A stretch of 64,000 nucleotides of DNA, taken from Acanthaster planci. Its lineage: Eukaryota > Echinodermata > Asteroidea > Valvatida > Acanthasteridae. The position numbers and the translations under genes were made by a program. Below the pieces are notes generated by a model. It was not told the origin of the DNA and made no database searches. It saw only the letters and a list, made by a program, of their open reading frames with translations. Below are positions 60,101-64,000 of the stretch, one piece after another. The stretch covers positions 752,335-816,334 of the forward strand of contig NW_019091411.1 of the NCBI RefSeq assembly GCF_001949145.1, given 5' to 3'. Each line of letters begins with the position of its first letter. The first letter of the stretch is position 1.

Positions 60101-63100
60101 ACGAGTAGTTCAAAAATGTAAAAGAGCCGACGGAAATCTGGCCAAAATTTCTTTTCTAGGATTTCCTGAGAACCAATTTTGTACTGGAAGCCTGCATTTC
60201 ACCTTTCAAGCAGAACTTGTCTTGGGAATGTAGAACAGAACCTAGCTTTTTTGTGTTGTTCTTCAATTACTGAAGAACAACACAAAAACGATGTAGGTTT
60301 TTATATCAAGCGATCCGGAACTCGAAAAATCTGGAACTAGGAAAACAACCGTAGTAAAACGGGAAATAGGGAAACTGCAGAGCCCACAAGTGTCGATACG
60401 AACCTTCTCTGCAGCCAGTTCCAGCCGTACCTTCGCCTGTGCCGTACGCGTACCCACCAAACCAGAGCAATACGAACACACTCCACCGCAAAGCCATGTT
60501 GGACATGAAATGGAAACAGCTACAAAATGACGCAATTTCTACTTTGTCAGTTCTTTTTCAATATCAGTTGTGTCCTTAAAATAAATGTGCTTGCATGATA
60601 TTTTACTTTCGACGCTAAAAAATACAAGTATATGTACTATTGTACTGCATTTGGATACGGGACTCTCTGTCAGTACGTGAGCGAGTTGCACTTTGCACGT
60701 AATCAGGTTTCGTTACATGGCTGTATTCACTAACTGCAGTGGAAAGAGCTCCAGCCAGTGTTGAATGAGAATGGATGTTTCTGATATGAAGAAAAACGCA
60801 TACCACCTTTGTACCTAGAGGTTTAGAAGCCTCCAAAGTAATTTATGCGAACCAATTTGCCTTGTATAGGGCATTGTTTGGACGCTTTATTAGATTAAAT
60901 AAATTTTAATTGGAATCAAAACCCTTTGACCTTAAACAGTTGAGTATGACAACGTTTCCTTTCAAAAGTAAAAATAGCAATCGTTTGTTCTTTTCTTTGT
61001 CCTGAAATGAGTCGTTTTTAGTTTTACCTTCGGCAAAATGAGGGCTGCATAATGAATCACTGCACACCTATGTGGCGTGGGTAAAACTTCTGCTCTAGCA
61101 ATGATTTAAGGTATGCACTGTGTAGTTTGTTCGTAGGCACAAGCTGATATGGTTCCAACATCATCAATAATATTCACGAGAGAGCAAAGACGCATCGTCC
61201 AAGTCTTAATATTTGAGAGAGAAAAAAGGCCACGGTGATACCTTGGGACAGCAGTCATGCAACCTCATTATGGGTGGAGACTGGCAGTTCCTGCAACCAC
61301 TCAGCCTAGTCATAAGGCCTCTGGTGCTGGACCGAGTTACGAATTTGAAAGTTTGACGCTTGCGCCCGTTTTATGGGGGTAATGTTAACAACATGTTTGA
61401 AAAAAAGAAATATCGGTTCTGGGTCAAATTCTACGAAACCAATGGAATAAGGCCTTGGTGAAGATATATAGGCCTATTATGTGCAAGAAGAAAGGGAAGT
61501 TTGTGAAGGAAAGTGTTTTCGGACCTAGTAAATAACCCGTCAGACTTGTCCTAGTTTCGACAGAGGTGTCGGGCCTATGTGATTCACGCGGATCATGAGG
61601 GACTGCGATCAGTGATCAGACGTTGGTTCACTGAAGCCAGAATCCGCCTAATGAATGGAGTGAACCAAATAGCCTTGTAGATTTGCTATAACAAGCAATT
61701 GAAGTTTCAAACCCCCCCCACCTCCGGGTGCAGGCTATTTCCATAAATATACTGATCCGACAATGAATGATCAGGAGAAGGGTAGCAGTGGTGTATCAAA
61801 GGGGAGGGAACCAGTTTCCCTCCCCGCTCAGATATTTTGTCAATTCCTATTATTATTGATTTGATTTACAAGAAGCTGTAAGTGTCGCATTTTAGAAATG
61901 GAATTAATACCTTTCTTTGGTGGTGGGGGAGAGGATTCTCGTGTAGATGAAATATGTGGACGGGCATTTTCAGAACAAATATCCCCTAGCCCAAGTTTAT
62001 ACGCCAATAGCGGGCAGCATATACACCGCCTCCAGAAAACAGTGTACATAATTTTACCTTCTTGTATGTTCGACTGCACCCGTCATGCTTCGCCTCTTTC
62101 TTTGGAAAGTTAAAATATGTGGAGACGTTCCACATAACCTCATATAATCTGAAATAAATGAAACGAAATAAGAAAACTGGCTATAATTATTTTTTATCCT
62201 TCCTCATCACATCAGGCACACTATTTGAGAAACCTTGGCGGTTCTTTCTGTTTATCAAAACATTACCCCGTTGTTGACACCTACTAGTCTGTTGCTTTTT
62301 TGTCTGTTCAGAGCCCCTGTGAGAAGGACAACACAGGCACGTCTACCATGCACAAGGCGGCCGCTAACGGACATCTGGAGTGTCTACAGCTGCTTTCCCA
62401 GCGCGGCGGTGAGTTGACCCAGCCGGACATCACCGGCTGCACGCCGCTGCACGCCGCGGCCAGGAACGGTCACCTCAGTGAGTATGGATTCTCTTGGCTA
62501 AAATTTGGCTGTCCGGCTTGTGGCTACGGTCCTCATTGTATCCAGCATCCAGTAAATGGAAAGTGAAAAGAGGAAATAAAAGCACTGCATGATGATGGGC
62601 TGAACAGGAAAGGGAAGTCAGAAAAACTCACATAGTGTGCTTTTTGTGCACTTCTCCATTTGGCCTCGCCGATCGATTACGTTAAAAAAAAAAAATTCTC
62701 ACTAGACCATCCCGGTTAAATTTCTTTACTTCCCCTATACATGTATATTCTCGGCAATCCCCTTTTTATAACGACAACTTAAACAGGGTGACGATTGTAA
62801 TTGGAACTGTCACAATGATGGTAATTACAAGCATCAGAATTATCCTAAAAGTCGCAGTTATCAGGATCAATGATGAACACGTGCAAGTCATATACTGCCG
62901 AGTGGTCGTAACATCATACGTGAAAAGTCTAATATTATGTACGGGCCTGATTAGTTTAGTGGTAAAAGTGCATATCCCTGGCACATTTGTGACTCAACTA
63001 CAACCATAAACCACTCAGATGATCAGTTAAACGAGGAGCGGAGCATGGGGGGAAATCTCCGATAAAGGAACAAAGATAAACGAATATTACTCAGGTATAA

Positions 63101-63921
63101 GGTTGATGTCAATAGTATTTTGTTAATAGCGTAAATTAGTCAGCAGAAACTGCCGGAAGGAGGACCTAAAGCACTAGATACATGTCCAAACACCTTTGCA
63201 TTTATTAACGGAAGATGTAATCGAGAGTGGATCCAAGACAACATTGGGGGGGGGCTATATGAGGAGGAGGAAAGTATTTCGAAATTTCTATTTGTAACTT
63301 TTTGTGGTCTTTGTCACCGCATGTTGCCGAAGGTGTGAGGCTAAATTTTGGGGCTTTTATACGCTTTAGGAAGGAAGGAAATGGAAGAGTCCCCCTATAG
63401 TCTTTCTATCACCTTTTTTTCCCATTTGAAATGTTCCTTTTGAGAGGTGGCTTCAATCTATTGCCCCCGGATTGGCCAGGAGTCAAAGTTTACAACATCA
63501 GCCAGTGCCGTCAAAATGTCATCCCGCGTTCACCCACTTTTCACTTTCCTCTTTCAATTCTCTCGTTATGCTATTGTGAATTTCAACTCCTCACTCGCCG
63601 TTTTCATCATGCAGAGACCGTGAAGTGGCTTGTGGAGGCCGGCATTGACATAAACTTGCAGTCCCAAAAGGGGAAGACAGCAAGGGACGTGGCCAAAGCA
63701 GCCGGCTACTTCGAGGTGGCCAAATTCCTCAAAGAGGCCGGTAAGAAGAAATCACTATTTTTCACTTCAAAACTTACATTACTCTCTAAGTTTGTTCTTT
63801 CTGATGGGAGCAACTCTTGCAGAAACAAGCTACAATTATCTTTTTTCTGTCCGTAGGACGAGAGAAATTTGATTGGGAGAAAGCCGACAAATATGGAAAG
63901 TTGAACTTCGTGACCCGCTAA
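54166..63921 (+). CDS. Small ankyrin-repeat protein
   Basis: Exons 54166-54196, 55576-55625, 62312-62477, 63615-63740 and 63857-63921 join in frame into 145 codons plus TAA. The protein starts MVITVNIHEAAFNGDYRQ, has ankyrin repeats (TMHKAAANGHLECLQLL, CTPLHAAARNGHLKTVKWL, KTARDVAKAAGYFEVAKFL) and ends with a short charged tail, NFVTR. Ankyrin repeats bind other proteins; there is no signal peptide or membrane segment, so it is likely cytoplasmic. The size and plan resemble small vertebrate ANKRD proteins, but no ortholog can be named. A 3' splice site at 54158-54159 just before the ATG suggests a 5' UTR intron; an in-frame ATG at 54016 is an alternative start. Intron 2 contains a whole gene on the other strand. 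Confidence 0.82.
54197..55575 (+). other. Ankyrin gene intron 1
   Basis: 1.38 kb, AT-rich, nothing recognised. Confidence 0.6.
55576..55625 (+). CDS. Ankyrin gene exon 2
   Basis: 50 nt, phase 1 in, phase 0 out: AFNGDYRQLNIALDNGQ, the end of the first ankyrin repeat. Confidence 0.78.
55626..57510 (+). other. Left part of ankyrin intron 2, downstream of the nested gene
   Basis: 1.9 kb AT-rich DNA. It holds one copy of a dispersed repeat (57290-57400). No clear polyadenylation signal for the nested gene was found close to its stop. Confidence 0.5.
57290..57400 (+). repeat. Dispersed repeat, inverted relative to 9945-10060
   Basis: GTCAGATCAAATATTCGCG, GAATTCG and GACGTCAAATTCGCTTCGC match the reverse complement of 9945-10060 in the same order. 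Confidence 0.55.
57511..57880 (-). CDS. IgGFc-binding receptor exon 4: cytoplasmic tail
   Basis: 370 nt, phase 2 in; starts RRCRRKNFTHAAG right after the helix and ends TYMALQA, stop TGA. Confidence 0.85.
57511..60506 (-). CDS. IgGFc-binding-domain membrane receptor, nested in an intron
   Basis: Four exons on the minus strand (60506-60431, 59888-58431, 58214-58040, 57880-57511) give 692 codons plus TGA, in frame at every junction (phases 1, 1, 2). It has a signal peptide (MALRWSVFVLLWFGGYAYG). The large exon is an IgGFc-binding-type domain: GREFIFAIPSPAEEI, VAGNDCSDVTGFFNYC, EQLPPVATWGRRF. A Thr/Ser-rich stalk is followed by one membrane helix (about 544-566) and a basic stop-transfer run (RRRCRRK). 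The ~122-residue tail has tyrosines at 608 (SIYSSL, matching the ITIM pattern), 664 (PAPTYEQSL) and 687 (TYMAL). Vertebrate FCGBP is a secreted mucus protein; a membrane form with a signalling-type tail is different. Role is likely recognition at the cell surface, but the ligand is unknown. Confidence 0.85.
58040..58214 (-). CDS. IgGFc-binding receptor exon 3: membrane helix
   Basis: 175 nt, phase 1 in, phase 2 out. Juxtamembrane ESDGDTLGNPYEG, then the helix VVLVVCCSVLSVIVALLA. Confidence 0.88.
58431..59888 (-). CDS. IgGFc-binding receptor exon 2: ectodomain
   Basis: 1,458 nt, phase 1 to 1. Nearly the whole IgGFc-binding-type domain is in this one exon, ending in a Ser/Thr-rich stalk (TQSLTTAAVANTL). 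Donor GTATGC. Confidence 0.9.
60248..60288. repeat. Perfect 18-bp inverted repeat (hairpin)
   Basis: TTTTGTGTTGTTCTTCA plus one T at 60248-60265 pairs base for base with 60271-60288 around the 5-base loop ATTAC. It lies in intron 1 of the IgGFc-binding receptor, about 140 bases from its first exon. Confidence 0.9.
60431..60506 (-). CDS. IgGFc-binding receptor exon 1: signal peptide
   Basis: Met at 60506 or 60497, hydrophobic core, donor GAAG|GTACGG in phase 1. A second phase-1 donor (GAAG|GTTCGT) 30 bases further on is less consensus-like. Confidence 0.72.
60507..62311. other. Right part of ankyrin intron 2, upstream of the nested gene
   Basis: 1.8 kb. It should hold the promoter of the minus-strand receptor; no clear TATA box was seen. 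It has a 10-bp hairpin at 61801-61825. Confidence 0.5.
61801..61825. repeat. 10-bp perfect hairpin
   Basis: GGGGAGGGAA and TTCCCTCCCC around the loop CCAGT. Confidence 0.8.
62312..62477 (+). CDS. Ankyrin gene exon 3
   Basis: 166 nt, phase 0 in, phase 1 out; GC-rich. Carries HKAAANGHLECLQLL and TPLHAAARNGHL. Confidence 0.88.
62478..63614 (+). other. Ankyrin gene intron 3
   Basis: 1.1 kb, nothing recognised. Confidence 0.6.
63615..63740 (+). CDS. Ankyrin gene exon 4
   Basis: 126 nt, phase 1 to 1: KTVKWLVEAGIDINLQ, GKTARDVAKAAGYFEV. Confidence 0.88.
63857..63921 (+). CDS. Ankyrin gene last exon
   Basis: 65 nt, phase 1 in: REKFDWEKADKYGKLNF, stop TAA 63919-63921. Confidence 0.83.
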
Positions 63922-64000
63922 GCAGTATGCCATCAGCGCGGCCCTAGCTGTTATGCCGTCATTTCAAGTAAACTGTTCATGTTGGGTAGGATTGCTACAC

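Overview
This looks like the genome of a marine invertebrate deuterostome, most likely an echinoderm. Genes are split by AT-rich introns into short exons that are mostly in symmetric phase 1. The proteins are long secreted CCP (sushi), EGF, HYR, vWA and pentraxin mosaics. The palindrome TAGGCCTA recurs in non-coding DNA. The lineage call is inference; the exon structures were read directly, with GT/AG borders and reading phase checked by hand at each junction.

Layout. (1) 812-1799, minus strand: the 5' end of a secreted vWA protein that runs off the left edge. (2) 3342 to 23328 or 25732, plus strand: a secreted 'SVEP-like' mosaic (gene A): signal peptide, 5 CCP, 9 EGF, a cysteine-rich ephrin-receptor-like module, 3 cbEGF, 2 CCP, 2 HYR, CCP, GCC2/GCC3, and two possible C-terminal ends. 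Near its 5' end is a ~1 kb near-identical duplication bounded by single N bases, probably two haplotypes joined in tandem. A 305-base N gap probably hides one EGF exon. (3) 26077-52538, plus strand: a 32-exon gene (gene B) that stays in frame from ATG to stop (2,138 aa). Its first three quarters follow the order of vertebrate SVEP1/polydom (vWA, ephrin-like, 3 CCP, 2 HYR, CCP, 3 GCC2/GCC3, 6 EGF, pentraxin). The long CCP array of SVEP1 is replaced by 4 EGF, vWC, vWD, C8 and TIL. (4) 54166-63921, plus strand: a small five-exon ankyrin-repeat gene. Its 6.7-kb second intron holds, on the opposite strand, (5) 57511-60506: a four-exon single-pass membrane receptor with an IgGFc-binding-type ectodomain and a tyrosine-containing tail.

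Genes 1, A and B look like members of one family of matrix/adhesion or immune-recognition proteins. A and B share the module CCP-HYR-HYR-CCP-spacer-GCC2/GCC3 with the same exon phases. Gene A lacks a vWA domain, while an isolated vWA gene lies head-to-head with it, which suggests a local rearrangement. Non-coding DNA holds tRNA-derived SINE-like elements, two minisatellites, a dispersed repeat with an inverted second copy, and a perfect 18-bp hairpin.
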